Source of the DNA: JADJOY01 sp016713535 [NCBI: Deltaproteobacteria bacterium]
Lineage (GTDB): Bacteria; JADJOY01
NCBI GenBank assembly: GCA_016713535.1
Contig: JADJOY010000019.1
Span: forward strand, 1 to 31,632
Length of the DNA: 31,632 bases
Direction of reading: 5' to 3'
Below, one piece after another: positions 1 through 8,676 of the stretch. The translations under genes and the position numbers were made by a program. The notes under the pieces are model-generated. The model did no database searches. It had not been told where the DNA came from and was given only the letters and a program-made list of their open reading frames with translations. The first letter of the stretch is position 1, and each line of letters begins with the position of its first letter.

Positions 1-590
1 GTGGACCGAGCCTCGACCGGGAGTCCCTTCACGCCCCTCCCGAAGCCGCGCGAACGACTTCTTGACCGCCGGGTGGCACTTCTCGATCGGGTGTTCTGGT
101 TCTGGCAAGCGGTGAGAAAGAAAGACTGACCATCCGCCGCGCTGGTCAGCGAGTTGTCGCGTCAACGCTCCAGGGCTCGTCATGATTCGCGGCATCCACC
201 AACGTGCGAAAACGCCGGCTGAAGCACCGACGCGCGGCACGCCTGCGTCAGGGCGTGCGCAACGATGGACCGGCAGCGCATCGGATCCTGCCGACATGGG
301 TTGCCAACGTACTTTCGCGGGCGGACACCAAACGCGAACCTGAAACCACGCGCGGCGGCTGGAACGCCGGGCGACGCCGGGCCCGCGAAGTCAGGCTCAC
401 TGCACGTCACCGCAGGCTGGGTGCAGTCCGGCTGGCCCGGGTATGGTTCCTGGCGTCGGCCAGCGCAGGCGGGCGCTCGGTCTCTCGACCTCGCACGAGG
501 CCGGAGGAGACAGCCGGGCGACCGCGTGAGCGCGCGCCGCACCGACCGTCCCGGCGACGCCGGGGGGCCCCGCGAGCGATCTCAGTTCCG
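1..590. other. no supported gene; edge of window
   Basis: All frames are open for long stretches because of the high GC content, but none gives a protein I recognise. Frame 1 from the first base encodes a 41-residue tail ending in a TGA at 124-126, which could be the end of a gene that starts outside the window. The rest may hold the 5' part of the frameshifted secreted protein that becomes recognisable further on. Nothing here is strong enough to annotate. Confidence 0.3.
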
Positions 591-2016
591 GTTCTCGTCG
601 GTGGTGTCCCCGGCGCCGCCGATCGCTCCACGCCGGCTGCGCCGTGCTCCGCGGCGCTCGTGACCGCAGTGATCCTGCCGTCGAGCTCCCCGGGCGGCGG
701 CTCCGGCTCGTGGTGACCGGGTTTGGCCGTCGACGACGACTACCTGGTTCAGGGCGGAGTCGTTCCACGATCACCGCCGTCGAGAACGCCGGTTCCGCGG
801 CGAGTGCGGGCGCGCTGCTCAGGCTCTGGTGGTCGCCGGTCCGACCGTCGGCCCCGACACAGCCAGCTGGCGGTGGTGGCCGTCGGTCTCGACGGGGCGG
901 CTCCACTCTCGCTGGACCAGGTCGTGACCCTTTCGCAGGCGGGTCAGTTGAATTTCTTGTTCGCGATCACTGCGGCAGTGCCGGGTGAAGACCGAGGACA
1001 CGATCTCAGGTTCCTGCCCGTCGAGGTCCACGAGCCGCTGGCGCTGGGCGAGGGCGCGGATCGGTTTCGTGGGGGTCCTACCTCGGCAGGGAAGACGGGT
1101 CGCCGGCCACGGCTTCACCGCCGACTCGGTGATCAGGTCTACCACGTCGCAGGACCCGGCGGGGTGGCGGCGCGCCCTACGGTCCGTCCCTTCCGACCTC
1201 ATGGGCCCGACGCGCCTGACCTGGACTCCGCCGATCGACATCCTGCTCGGCCACGGCCTCATAGAGGCCTGGTGGTCGTCAACACGAGACCAGGGCTTCG
1301 ACACCGCCGCGCCGGTTTGCCGGACGCTGGTGGGCACCAGGCTGGGGCAGATCCGCCGGCGATCGTCAGGATGATCGAGGTCAACGACCCCCGCCCTACC
1401 AACGATCCCGAGACGGCCGATTGCGGCGTTCCGTTCACCTGGGACTTCTTCGGTCCGGTGGGCCCGGTCAAGCCTTGCGGGGTGTCGGGCGAAGGCTGCG
1501 CGAATCCGGTGGCGAACCTGTTCACGGCGACCGGACGCCTCGGACCGCTCTCATCGCGCCGGGCGAGCACCGGCAACGTCCGGCGTTCACGATCCCCTCA
1601 GAACGCACCGGTCGGCCCCGCGATGATCCAGCTCGTAGACGCTCCCTACAGCCGGCAATGCCGATCAGAACGCCGTGATCTTCACGATCGTCGCGGGGGT
1701 CGACGTGCAGTCCGGTCGTGCAGGACAGGGCACGATCACCGTCACCGGCCGGGGCTTCTCGCCCAACGCCGTCCAACCTTCTACAATCAACGGGGCGCCG
1801 AGATCGTGAACCTGGGCGGTCTCGACGGAACGATCAGCCGCGAAGTCCCTCCGTGCAGCTCACGCCGACCCGCGCTTCGAGTTCGAGGTGCCCGCGGGCG
1901 CGGTCCCGGGACGTACCTTCGTCGTAGTGGTGAACCCGCCCTTCCTCGCCATCACCTCGACCGGCTCCGACGGCGACGGCGCTGATCCTGCCCTGAGGGC
2001 GCGCGCGAAACGGTGA
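590..2016 (+). CDS. secreted IPT/TIG-like protein, many frameshifts
   Basis: No single frame is the gene. Sensible protein appears in successive frames. One piece near 950 contains 'GQLNFLFAITAAVPG'. Another near 1350 contains 'PPAIVRMIEVNDPRPTND', and the next near 1430 contains 'CGVPFTWDFFGPVGPVKPC'. Further pieces are 'GQGTITVTGRGFSPNAV' near 1725 and 'FEFEVPAGAVPGRTFVVVV' near 1875. The 'TITVTGRGFSPNA' stretch resembles the start of an IPT/TIG immunoglobulin-like fold of surface proteins. The chain ends with 'GSDGDGADP' and a TGA at 2014-2016. The start is not located and may lie upstream of 590. I infer an exported hypothetical protein. The density of indels looks like sequence error, but real decay cannot be excluded. 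Confidence 0.4.
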
Positions 2017-2019
2017 TCG

Positions 2020-2348
2020 GTCGTCGTCCGGGATCAGCTTGCGAACGCGAGTCGAGTCGAGCGGATCGGGCTCGTCGGCAACAGGCTTCCCGGCGCACAA
2101 GTGCGCGGCGCGCGCGGCTGGGCCTACGAGGCTTCCGCACGAGGCGAGCCACCTCGCGGAACGATCGGCTGGTGAGCGTGAGCCTCGGCGGGATGACGAG
2201 GTCGGCTGGAAGCTCGCGGAGCGCCTGGACGTGGTGTGGGAGCGCTGTCGCGACGAGATGGTTCCGCCGCACGCCGTGCGTCCGCGTACCGTTCGACTTG
2301 GTCCTTCGCCGAAGCCGAGATGCGGACCGAGAACCGTGTGTCGCCCAT
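2020..2348 (-). CDS. DUF1778/TacA-like antitoxin, frameshifted
   Basis: The ATG at 2348 starts 'MGDTRFSVRISASAKDQVE', a typical amphipathic beta strand plus helix of a ribbon-helix-helix DNA-binding antitoxin. After one frameshift near 2270 the protein continues with 'RRNHLVATAL'. It then gives 'PPRLTLTSRSFREVARLV' and 'KPRRPSRA', which match the 'LS.RD...F...L..PP.PN.AL' layout of the toxin-neutralising tail in DUF1778 (TacA-type) antitoxins. Such proteins normally pair with a GNAT toxin (TacT), but no GNAT gene follows here, because the sequence beyond is the end of the convergent secreted-protein gene. The exact 3' end is uncertain. The family assignment rests on motif shape only. Confidence 0.45.
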
Positions 2349-2507
2349 GTCGATGCCGCCCTCGACGAGGGTAGGGCGCTGACGGCGCATTCGTAAACAA
2401 CGCGTCGGGAGCGGGGACGCTCCGCGGAACGCGCCGCATGGAATCGGGAGTCTCCGGAGGCTCGACGGATGACTCCATACGCTGAGTAAATGGACTCAAC
2501 TCGCGGC

Positions 2508-2561
2508 GTAGCGCGGGGCTCGTCCGGCAGACGGTCTGGCGGGGGACGAGCCCCGCGCTAC
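2508..2561. repeat. 17-bp perfect stem-loop, REP/terminator-like
   Basis: The arms 2508-2524 and 2545-2561 are exact reverse complements (GTAGCGCGGGGCTCGTC) around a 20-nt loop. The hairpin sits downstream of the minus-strand cluster (2632-6261). It could act as its terminator or be one of the palindromic intergenic repeats seen elsewhere in the window. There is no T-tract, so rho-independent termination is not proven. Confidence 0.7.
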
Positions 2562-2631
2562 GGTGGTGCGATCGCCCGGGCACCACCGCGCCCGCCCGCG
2601 CTTCCACCGCCGAACCGGCCTCGCCCCTCGC

Positions 2632-2846
2632 TTACGGCGTGAACTCCACCAGCACGCGCATCGTCTCCACCTTTGAGGCCCGTCCTGGCGCATGGGCGCT
2701 GGCCTTCGTCGGACTTGAGCAGCGCCTCGAACGCCGCCATCTCGGGGATCTCGAGGATGAGGCCCAGCGAGCTCGGGCTGTTGGGGTCGCGGAAGGTCCG
2801 GCACTTCACGCCGATCCGCCCGAACAGCTCGTGCCGGCTGCCGGGG
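2632..2846 (-). pseudogene. 5'-truncated copy of the small gene at 4625-4906
   Basis: From 'PGSRHELFGRIGVKCRT' to the terminal 'MLVEFTP' and TAA (2632-2634), this matches the complete gene at 4625-4906, with roughly one difference per 15-20 bases by eye. The match stops abruptly near 2846. Upstream of that point the sequence is unrelated and offers no homologous start. One or two indels also break the frame. The substitutions are scattered and often silent, so this is a diverged paralogue and not an assembly duplicate. It may be a 3' remnant, or it may use a different N-terminus ('SPPWGARHDPGS'). Confidence 0.6.
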
Positions 2847-2960
2847 TCATGGCGAGCGCCCCAGGGTGGGGAATCATTGCCAGTGCGTGGGCGCCGGCGC
2901 GGCGCCGGATCACTCGGCGGGCGCCCTCCCGGGACGCACACCGGAAGCAGATTCGCCTGG

Positions 2961-3134
2961 TCAGGTCGCACTCGACCCTTCGCCGGTGAGCAGCACCGCG
3001 ACCCAGAAGGCCGCGAGCAAGCCAGGCCCGATTTATGGCCAGGTGGGCGCCCGGTAGCCTCCGCACAAAGCCAACGAGAGTCAGCGCCGTTGGCGCGGCG
3101 AGCAGGAGGTCGCCAGGAGCAGGTCTTCGTTCAT
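2961..3134 (-). CDS. small two-helix membrane protein
   Basis: The ATG (3134-3132) overlaps the TGA of the S51 peptidase gene (3133-3131) as ATGA, so it is probably translationally coupled. After correcting two compensating indels the product is about 57 residues. It has a hydrophobic segment 'LLLAAPTALTLVGFV', a basic linker 'RRLPGAHLAINR', a second segment 'LLAAFWVAVLLTG', and then TGA at 2963-2961. I do not recognise a family. The two-helix topology resembles another tiny protein at 3949-4126. Confidence 0.5.
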
Positions 3135-3821
3135 CGGCAGTTCAAGACGGCACGCTGGTCACCCGGAAACCGCGTCCATTGACCTTTGGAGGGCCTCCCA
3201 CCACGCCATCGACGACCTTGATCGCGGTCGCTCGTCCATCGCGTAGGCCGGGCCGGCGGATGTCGGCCGCCACGCGCGCGTGGGGGGGTGTTGCCGGGCA
3301 TCATCGGGTGGTTCAGGTGCGGGGAAGATCGAGAAGTCGACGACGCCGAGCGTCCGGTCGTCCGGCGCGGACCGCCACTCCTGGAAGTAGGCACCCGATC
3401 CGAGGCGTCATGACCATGCTGCCGGCGCTCACGCCTACCCAGACGGTGTGGGTCAGCGACGGTAGAAGCCCGCCAGTCCCGACTCGCGCATCCAGTGGCA
3501 CAGGTAGGTCGCGTCGCCGCCGTCCACGAGCAGCGCGTCGGCCTCCGCACCCACGGCACCCACCGCTCCTCGCCGATCGTGGGCAGGGCGGTGGAGCTCG
3601 AGGAGGCCGACCGACTTCCAGCCGAGGCCCGCCATGTGGTGTCCCACGGAGGCCACCGACCACGAAGCCCCCGCACCGTGGCCGGCCCGCACATCGGGTG
3701 CCCCACTGCGCCGTCGGAATGCAGAGCGCGGTGGACTCGCCGATCGGCTTGCCCAGCAGCCCCTCGAGCGCCGAGCGGATGCTCGGGTTGGTGACGCCTC
3801 GGACGTGAGTAGCAGTTTCAT
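3131..3821 (-). CDS. peptidase family S51 (dipeptidase E-like), frameshifted
   Basis: This is a predicted cytosolic serine exopeptidase of the class I glutamine-amidotransferase-like fold; S51 enzymes such as dipeptidase E cleave Asp-X dipeptides. The start 'MKLLLTS' at 3821 fits the family N-terminus, 'MKLLLTSGG...NP.I..AL' after one missing G is restored. Further motifs in shifted frames are 'ADALLVDGGDATYLCHWM' and the nucleophile elbow 'WVGVSAGSMVMTPRIG', where Ser of G-x-S-A-G is the catalytic residue. A late 'FPHLNHPMMPGNT' contributes the expected His region. It ends 'GQWTRFPG...' with TGA at 3131. The corrected length is about 230 residues, normal for the family. At least three indels are present and look like sequence errors. 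It is the sixth gene of the minus-strand cluster. Confidence 0.8.
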
Positions 3822-3948
3822 CGGCTCGATTCCGGGATGATGAGCAGGGAGAGGAACGCTCAGCTTCGTGCCTCGGGCAGACATCGTAATGACACAGTTT
3901 GCCGCGCTATGCCGCTGTGACTGGCGTGCGTCTGATCCGAGTTGCTCG

Positions 3949-4126
3949 TCACCGTGCCCGCCGTGCGCGAATCCTCTCCACCGCGAGTCCAACCAGCGCA
4001 ACCAAGAGGACCACCGCCGCCACCAGCATGTTCGCCAGGGGTGGTGCGCCGGGAGATGGCCGTGTAGAAGCTGATCGCGAGCAGGACGGCGACGAGGAGG
4101 GCGAGCCATGTCTTGGTGGGTGTCAG
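3949..4126 (-). CDS. small two-helix membrane protein
   Basis: The reading frame overlaps the end of the CPCC-domain gene (TGA 4125-4123). The likely start is in that overlap, possibly a non-ATG codon at 4126. The corrected product is about 59 residues, 'LTPTKTWLALLVAVLLAISF' then 'YTAISRRTTPG', then a second helix 'MLVAAVVLLVALVGLAVERI' and a basic tail 'RARRAR'. One indel near 4035 separates the two helices. No family is recognised. It is predicted to sit in the inner membrane. The start codon is the weakest part of this call. Confidence 0.5.
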
Positions 4127-4548
4127 CGGTCGGCGATCGGGGCCGTCGTCAAGCTTTCCATGAAGAATCTCTTTCGCAGATGTCGCTCGTGCGTGTCGAT
4201 ACGGGCGGCGATAGCCTGCCGTGCGCCGGGCTCGGCGGTCGCGAGCGCCTCGAAATCGGCGATGAGCGCCTGTTTGATCGCTTCGTTCCGCGGACCATCC
4301 GGCCCGCTGAGTCGAGGATCGGCGGCTGGGTCGTACATCACGCCATGGGTCCGGAAGTTCTCTCGCGCCTGTGAGAGCGTCATCCCGTGGTTCGCCACGG
4401 ACGCTTCCGTCTCGTCATCGAGCGGCTCGTCCTCCCACCAACAAAGCTCGCAGATCTCGTAGTAGGCCCGCGAGGTGAGCGTGGGATAGCCGCAGCATGG
4501 GCACCTCGCTCGCGAAGGCAGCTCGGTGGAGCGAGGAAGTGGGGCCAT
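4123..4548 (-). CDS. cysteine-rich CPCC domain protein
   Basis: This intact 141-residue frame contains 'CPCCGYPTLTSRAYYEICE' at about residues 17-35, followed by 'LCWWEDEPLDDE' and 'ENFRTHGVM'. That is the signature of the Cys-rich CPCC domain (Pfam Cys_rich_CPCC). The CPCC plus ExCxLCxW cysteines presumably form a small zinc ribbon. Family members are cytosolic, of unknown function, and often lie among stand-alone accessory genes. The C-terminal half, rich in Ala/Glu/Arg helices, is not recognised. This gene is unbroken, in contrast to its neighbours. The ATG at 4548 lies 76 bp after the preceding gene. Confidence 0.85.
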   Translation of the reverse strand: MAPLPRSTELPSRARCPCCGYPTLTSRAYYEICELCWWEDEPLDDETEASVANHGMTLSQARENFRTHGVMYDPAADPRLSGPDGPRNEAIKQALIADFEALATAEPGARQAIAARIDTHERHLRKRFFMESLTTAPIADR

Positions 4549-4624
4549 CGAGCACGCCTACTTGGCCCGATCGGCTGGCCGGCATGCGCCGCCGCGCGTC
4601 GGTCGGTCGTAATTCGCTGTTCGT

Positions 4625-4906
4625 TTACGGCGTGAACTCCCACCAGCATGCGCATGGTCTCGACCTTGAGGCCGTCCTCGCGCATGGCGCGCTGGCCTTC
4701 GTCGGATTTGAGCAGCGCCTCGAAGGCCGCCATGTCGGGGACTCGAGGATGAGGCCCAGCGAGCTCGGGTTGTTGGGGTCGCGGCAGGTCCGGCACTTTA
4801 CGCCGATCCGCCCCGAACAGCTCGTGCCGGCTGCCGGGGCCCTGCTTCCACGCGTTACCCACACAGTGCCGTCTTGAACCTCGTGAAAGACGATCGCGGT
4901 GGTCAT
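4625..4906 (-). CDS. small alpha/beta-barrel-like protein (full-length copy)
   Basis: The ATG at 4906 begins 'MTTAIVFHEVQDGTVWV'. After correcting indels the protein is about 93 residues and ends 'METMRMLVEFTP'-like with TAA at 4627-4625. The predicted order is strand (AIVFHEV), helix around 'RHELFGRIG', strand 'GLILEVPD', helix 'MAAFEALLKSDEGQRAM' and strand 'MRMLVEF'. This is the arrangement of ferredoxin-like, dimeric alpha/beta-barrel proteins. No catalytic residue can be named and I do not recognise a named family. A 5'-truncated paralogue lies at 2632-2846 and a relic of the 5' end at 6271-6315. Confidence 0.65.
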   Translation of the reverse strand: MTTAIVFHEVQDGTVWVTRGSRAPAAGTSCSGRIGVKCRTCRDPNNPSSLGLILESPTWRPSRRCSNPTKASAPCARTASRSRPCACWWEFTP

Positions 4907-4972
4907 GGGGAGCGCCTCCAGGTGGTGCGTGTTCGCGGGGCGGGGGGCCGTCGGGGAGCCATGCGCGCTCGT

Positions 4973-5000
4973 GCGCCGATTTCCCGCGGGAAATCGGCGC
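4973..5000. repeat. 28-bp perfect palindrome upstream of 4906 start
   Basis: The half-site GCGCCGATTTCCCG (4973-4986) is followed immediately by its exact reverse complement (4987-5000). The stem can be extended outward by GCTC/GAGC with a 2-nt bulge. It lies between the phosphatase gene and the start at 4906. A partly eroded copy (6352-6373) occupies the same position upstream of the related start at 6315, which suggests a conserved operator or cruciform-type regulatory site. Confidence 0.7.
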
Positions 5001-5059
5001 GAGCGAGCGAATGGCTACCATGCGAGGAGACCGGGCGCTACTCCGGCGCCGCGCCCAGC

Positions 5060-5771
5060 TCACAACCGCACGCCCTGGACGACCCGCGGGATCTCGTCGC
5101 CGAAGATCGAGCGGATGGCTCGCTGGCGCGTCGTAGTCGTGTCGCTCGAGCGCTTCGTGCAGCAGCTCCAGCTCCGTTGGCACGTTGCAGACCTGCGTGA
5201 GGTAGCGGGCCAACGAGGATGGCTCGCGCGTTGCGCGCAGCTCCGGGCGTAGCGAGTGTTCGAGGCGCTGGAGCTGTGAGGCGAAGCCGATGTTCAGAAG
5301 GACCTCGGGCCGCGCCGACCGCACCTGGTCGAACGCTTCGAGAAAGGTCTTGTTCTCCGACTGCATCACCCACGCGATGGCCACCGTGGCGGATCGACTG
5401 ACTCCGACCTCGCAATGCACGAGGAGCTTCGCCCGCGCTTCGTCGTCCGCCGCCTTCGCGGCGAACCTGAAGATCCCTGGGAACGTGGCGGAGAGGTCCT
5501 CGTGGATCCCGTCGCGCGCGGGCACGAACAACCACCGGAAGTGCTCGGCCAGGAACGCCACGGTGGAACGCTCGTCCTCGGGCAGGCAGCTCACCACGTG
5601 GGTGATCCCGTCCTTCTTCAACGCGGGCGCATCCTCACGACGCGGCCGAGAGCCCAGGTAGAGCGTCTCCGTGATCTCGCTGAGCAGCGCTCGCTGCAGG
5701 GAGAGGGTGAAATCCCACTCCAGCCCGAGCCTGGCGAGCAGTCGCTCCGTGAGTCGTTCGCGAAGCCCCAT
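5060..5771 (-). CDS. dual-specificity protein phosphatase
   Basis: The ATG at 5771 opens a protein of about 236 residues with a dual-specificity phosphatase domain at about 35-165. The substrate-recognition part is 'ITETLYLGSRPRREDAPAL'. 'GITHVVSCLPEDERSTVAF' follows, and the Asp of 'ARDGIHEDLSATF' is the likely general acid. The P-loop is 'HCEVGVSRSATVAIAWVM' (HCx5R, Cys nucleophile at about residue 120). It would remove phosphate from Ser/Thr/Tyr (or other) phosphoesters in the cytosol. The C-terminal ~70 residues are a helical extension of unknown role. A frameshift near 5130 moves the tail into another frame, giving 'AIRSIFGDEIPRVVQGVRL' and TGA at 5062-5060. It follows the membrane-protein gene by 67 bp. 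Confidence 0.85.
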
Positions 5772-5838
5772 CAGCGCCTCGATCGGATGCTCACCGCGCT
5801 CGCTCCTGTCGTTCGGGGCGCCGGCGGCCGACGTCGCG

Positions 5839-6261
5839 TCAAGGATTGGCCAGGAGTATCTGGATGAACGTCAGTCCGAACACGAGATCCCCCGCGAAGG
5901 GACGCTGACGATCCCACAGGGTCTGCTCCTCCGGATCGGTCCGAGCCGTCAACTTCGCGTAGACCGCCGGCAGGAACCTGCGGCCTGCCCGCACACCGCC
6001 CCAGAGGACGAGCAACACCAAGACGAAGATCGCGGCGGCCTTCCCCAGCGGCTTAGCCAACGCGGGGCGCGAAAGCCCGGCCGCGAAGCCGAAAGCGACG
6101 AGCCCGCACAGGTCTCCGAGTGACCAGGCGACGCGCAACCAGCGACGAGCGGCCAGCCGTCGTGTGACCCCAGGGAGCAAGATCGCGGCAAACAGGCCGA
6201 CGATGCCCCTCACGGCGAGAAGGCCCGCCCACGCGAAGGCGATCGTCCGAGCGATTTGCAT
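5839..6261 (-). CDS. four-helix integral membrane protein
   Basis: This intact 140-residue frame starts at ATG 6261 ('MQIARTIAFAWAGLLAVRG'). Four hydrophobic segments are visible, around residues 5-30, 42-64, 72-90 and 120-138. A basic loop 'RRLAARRWLR' lies between the first two, and a soluble loop 'AKLTARTDPEEQTLWDRQRP' precedes the last. I do not recognise a family; an inner-membrane location is inferred. It is the first gene of the minus-strand cluster, followed by the phosphatase. Its start lies 9 bp after a 14-codon upstream ORF (6271-6315). Confidence 0.75.
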   Translation of the reverse strand: MQIARTIAFAWAGLLAVRGIVGLFAAILLPGVTRRLAARRWLRVAWSLGDLCGLVAFGFAAGLSRPALAKPLGKAAAIFVLVLLVLWGGVRAGRRFLPAVYAKLTARTDPEEQTLWDRQRPFAGDLVFGLTFIQILLANP

Positions 6262-6270
6262 GGCTCGATC

Positions 6271-6373
6271 TCAGGTGCGGTCCCGAGCCTCGTGAAGGTT
6301 GCTCGCGGTGGTCATGGGTCGAGGGGGTCCGGAGGAACGATGCGCCATCGTGCGCCGACTTCCCGCGGGAAAT
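6271..6373 (-). pseudogene. relic of the 4906 gene start with its palindrome
   Basis: An ATG at 6315 opens 'MTTASNLHEARDRT' and stops at 6271. Base for base it parallels the first ~45 bp of the gene at 4906 ('MTTAIVFHEVQDGT'). The upstream palindrome is also recognisable here as an imperfect version at 6352-6373 containing TTCCCGCGGGAAATC. It therefore looks like a duplicated promoter/leader whose coding part was lost. It may now serve as a short leader ORF for the membrane-protein gene that starts 9 bp further on. Confidence 0.5.
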
Positions 6374-6407
6374 CCAGCCGAGCGGGCGCCATGCGCACGC
6401 GCGGTGA

Positions 6408-7378
6408 GGCTCGGCGGCTTGCGCCCGCCGCGACGAGCGCTGGCGGGTCGCTCGGGCCGAACGCCGGGTCGGCGACGGAGCGCCGACGCTCCTGGGGGCG
6501 GGTGTCGCGTTCTGCGGAACGCGCGGTGGGCTCGGCGGGCTTGCGCCCGCCGCGACGAGCGCTGGCGGGTCGCTCGGGCCGAACGCCGGGTCGGCGACGG
6601 AGCGCCGACGCTCCTGGGGGCGGGCGTCGCGTTCTGCGGGACGCGCGGTGGGCTCGGCGGGCTAGCGCCCGCCGCTACGAGCGCTGGCGGGTCGCTCGGG
6701 CCGAACGCTGGGTCGGCGACGGAGCGCCGACGCGCCAGGGGCGGGTGTCGCGTTCTGCGGAGCGCGCGGCGGGCTCGGCGGGCTAGCGCCCGCCGCTACG
6801 AGCGCTGGCGGGTCGCTCGGGCCGAACGCCGGGTCGGCGACGGAGCGCCGACGCTCCTGGGGGCGGGCGTCGCGTTCTGCGGGACGCGCGGTGGGCTCGG
6901 CGGGCTAGCGCCCGCCGCTACGAGCGCTGGCGGGTCGCTCGGGGGCCGAACGCCGGGTCGGCGACGGAGCGCCGACGCTCCTGGGGGCGGGCGTCGCGTT
7001 CTGCGGGACGCGCGGTGGGCTCGGCGGGCTAGCGCCCGCCGCTACGAGCGCTGGCGGGTCGCTCGGGCCGAACGCCGGGTCGGCGACGGGGCGCCGACGC
7101 TCCTGGGGGGGCGGGCGTCGCGTTCTGCGGAGGCGCGCGGCGGGCTCGGCGGGCTTGCGCCCGCCGCTACGAGCGCTGGCGGGTCGCTCGGGCCGAACGC
7201 CGGGTCGGCGACGGAGCAGGGGCGAAGCCCCGTGACGCTCCTGGGGGCGGGCGTCGCGTTCTGCGGGACGCGCGGTGGGCTCGGCGGGCTAGCGCCCGCC
7301 GCGACGAGCGCTGGCGGGTCGCTCGGGCCGAACGCCGGGTCGGCGACGGAGCAGGGGCGAAGCCCCGTGACGCGCCAA
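6408..7378. repeat. eight tandem ~122-bp hairpin repeats
   Basis: Units start with GGCTCGGCGG at 6408, 6529, 6651, 6772, 6894, 7018, 7143 and 7278. Spacing is 121, 122, 121, 122, 124, 125 and 135 bp. Each unit carries two potential hairpins: GGCGGGC...GCCCGCC ('GGCGGGCTAGCGCCCGCC') and GTCGGCG...CGCCGAC. Units 7 and 8 replace the sequence after the second hairpin's left arm with GAGCAGGGGCGAAGCCCC, a third small hairpin. Most differences are single substitutions or indels. The unit length is not a multiple of three and frames rotate, so it is not a coding repeat. It lies between the starts of the 6261 cluster and the end of the DUF4056 gene. Confidence 0.9.
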
Positions 7379-7386
7379 CGGATGGT

Positions 7387-8657
7387 TCAGGGGGCGTCGG
7401 CGCCGGGGCCGAAGACGTCGACGATCGCGCGGCGCGTCGACTCGATGATCGCGGGGAAGTCTTCCTGCGTCACGAGCCGGCTGCCGGGGCGGGGTAGCGG
7501 GAAGCCGTTCTCGACGAGCGCGTCGTCGACCTCGAACTCGGCGGTGGCGAGGTCGCGAAACGGCGCACCGGCGAGGTCGTCGTGGAGGCGAAACACCAGC
7601 GCCGGGCCGGCGCTGGCACAGCGGGCGAGGGTCTTCACGCCGCCCTGCGCGCCGGCCGCCGCGTCGTCGAGCCGCCACGGGCGCACCACCGGGCCGGCGT
7701 CGAGGTGGCGGCGCTTCACGAGGGTCCAGTCGGGAATTCGCTTTCCGGAATCCCACCACGCGCCGTCGAGGGCGAGCATGGCGGTCCGCGAATCCTCCAC
7801 CGGCACGGCTTCGAGACGCCGCAGCGCGCGCTCGAGCCAGGCGTCCATGCTCAGGCCGTATTCGAGGTCGCTGCGCGCGCCCTTCGCGAACACGATCCCA
7901 CCGGCGAGGCGGATGCCGAGCTCGTTCGAGTAGAGATCCTCGGGCGAGAAGGCCGAGAGCTTCTCCGGCCACCCCGCGATCCCCGTGTAGCCGTAGAAGG
8001 TGGCGATCTCGTGCCAGATCGAGAGCTGGTAGGCGAGCCACTGCGCGAGGCCCACCGCCACCGGGATGCGCCCATGCGCGGCCAGCGTCGCGGCCGGGAC
8101 GGGCCGCACCCGAAGCCGCATGGCGGCGCCTGGGGCGGGACCTCGATCGTCGATCCGGTCTCGAGGTGCGCGCCAGCGCCAGCGGCGATCGCGAGCGTGA
8201 TGTCGGCGTTGTCGCGCACGTGCGCGACGTCGATGAACCCGCCGCGGCAGGTGTAGACGAGGCCGTTCTTCTCGTCGCTCACCCGGCCGCGCGGGTCGCC
8301 GGGCTGCATCGAGAGAAAGCCGTTGTCGTAGCGGTGCGCGCCGAGGTCGTCGGGGCCGAGCAGGTTGCCGAGCTCGACACCCGGGACCGGCACGACCCCG
8401 ATCGCCACCTCGAGGTCGGTCCCGAACACGCAGCACGGGCGTACCGCGTGGGGGAGCGCGATCTCCGGTATGTCGGCGGCGGCGAGCTCGCTCGCGTCTT
8501 CGCTGCTCGTGTCGCCGAGTGCGGTGGCGAGGTCGACGTCGGGCGCGCGGATGGCGCTCGTCACGTCCCACCGCGGGCTCCGGCAGGCCGCGAGGCCCAG
8601 GCCAATGCTGACCAGCAGGACGGCGATCGTGTTCGGTCGGTCGACCTGGCGGTTCAC
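7387..8657 (-). CDS. DUF4056 family lipoprotein
   Basis: The start at 8657 gives 'MNRQVDRPNTIAVLLVSIG' and a lipobox 'LGLAAC', so it is a predicted lipoprotein. The mature part contains 'RPCCVFGTDLEVAIGVVPV', 'DDLGAHRYDNG', 'NGLVYTCRGGFIDVAHVRD' and, after one frameshift near 8130, 'QLSIWHEIATFYGYTG' and 'FSPEDLYSNELGIRL'. These are hallmarks of DUF4056 proteins. The His/Asp-rich motifs (AHVRDNAD, WHEIATFYG) could bind a metal or act catalytically; function is unknown. The corrected length is about 420 residues, ending at 7387. It lies 19 bp downstream of the outer-membrane gene (8677-9656), so the two are probably co-transcribed. Confidence 0.85.
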
Positions 8658-8676
8658 GTCGTCCGCGGCGGCCGGC

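Noticed and set aside
1834-2607. TacT-type acetyltransferase toxin partner for the DUF1778-like protein
   Set aside because: No GNAT motif is present on either side of 2020-2348. The only GNAT gene in the window (11579/14500) is about 9 kb away and has no DUF1778 neighbour.
6408-7378. CRISPR array
   Set aside because: Whole units of about 122 bp are repeated with no unique spacers between short repeats, and no cas gene is present.
6299-7933. A 544-codon plus-strand open frame through the tandem repeats
   Set aside because: The repeat length is not a multiple of three, the frame rotates among units, the composition is Gly/Arg/Ala only, and it runs antisense into the DUF4056 gene. It is open only because of the high GC content.
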